Positions 6,120 to 6,214 of a stretch of DNA of 6,214 nucleotides are shown one piece after another. Origin of the DNA: an uncultured Oscillospiraceae bacterium (GTDB lineage: Bacteria; Bacillota; Clostridia; Oscillospirales; Acutalibacteraceae); contig USIK01000046.1 of assembly GCA_900554775.1 (NCBI GenBank), forward strand, positions 1 through 6,214, written 5' to 3'. The notes under the pieces were generated by a model that saw only the letters and a list, made by a program, of their open reading frames with translations, did not search any database and was not told where the DNA came from. Made by a program: the position numbers and the translations under genes. Position 1 is the first letter of the stretch; each line of letters starts with the position of its first letter.

Positions 6120-6157
6120 TTATAATTCCATAAAAAATTATATAATTTTTATTAAAA

Positions 6158-6214
6158 TTTTTTTTTTATTTTTAATTTAAAAAAAAAAAAAAAAAAAACC
6201 CCCCCCCCCCCCCC
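6158..6214. repeat. Low-complexity end: T, A and C homopolymer runs
   Basis: A run of 10 T (6158-6167) and mixed A/T lead to 20 consecutive A (6179-6198) and then 16 consecutive C (6199-6214) up to the window end. No coding or RNA signal is present. A pure A-to-C homopolymer switch at a sequence end is best explained as an assembly or sequencing artefact at a contig edge; at least the C run should not be trusted as genomic. Confidence 0.85.

Noticed and set aside
6158..6198. T- and A-runs as a transposon or retroelement poly(A) end
   Set aside because: No element body, target-site duplication or reverse transcriptase is near; the location at the sequence edge favours an artefact.

Overview
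The window reads as chromosomal DNA of an AT-rich, low-GC Gram-positive bacterium, most likely a member of the Clostridia or a related Bacillota lineage. The evidence is the gene order SRP RNA - dnaX - ybaB/ebfC - recR, which is the order known from Bacillus subtilis (scr-dnaX-yaaK-recR), an adjacent YhaO/YhaN-type nuclease/ATPase pair, strong AGGAGG-like ribosome binding sites, and TTG/GTG starts. Species cannot be fixed from the sequence. The right end runs into a homopolymer tail of 20 A and then 16 C, which looks like a contig end rather than biology.

Left half, all on the minus strand and read from about 2470 down to 1: a short SRP RNA gene (about 2470-2325) whose terminal stem is followed at once by a U-tract; dnaX (2292-826, TTG start), the tau subunit of the DNA polymerase III clamp loader; a small YbaB/EbfC nucleoid protein (829-491), joined to dnaX by an ATGA overlap; and recR (from 485, running off the left edge), a recombination-repair mediator. 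dnaX carries an in-frame A-AAA-AAG heptamer at the boundary between the clamp-loader core and the C-terminal part. A -1 shift there reaches a stop three codons later, so a gamma-like short product is predicted.

Right half, on the plus strand: a divergent two-gene operon. The first gene (2559-3662, TTG start) is an SbcD/Mre11-type phosphoesterase of the YhaO group. The second (3652-6081, GTG start, overlapping the first by 11 bases) is a Rad50/SMC-like coiled-coil ATPase of the YhaN group with a membrane hairpin at the tip of its coiled coil. A hairpin terminator starts at the stop codon. The SRP RNA and nuclease promoters overlap in a short AT-rich interval (about 2471-2510).

All protein products concern DNA replication, recombination or repair: DnaX loads the sliding clamp, RecR works with RecO/RecF at gaps, YbaB binds DNA, and the YhaO/YhaN-like pair probably forms a Mre11-Rad50-like end-processing complex, here apparently tied to the membrane. 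I see no mobile element, CRISPR array, tRNA or obviously new defence system. The points most worth a second look are the dnaX recoding site, the changed apical helix of the SRP RNA, the SRP stem doubling as a terminator before dnaX, and the membrane tip of the ATPase.
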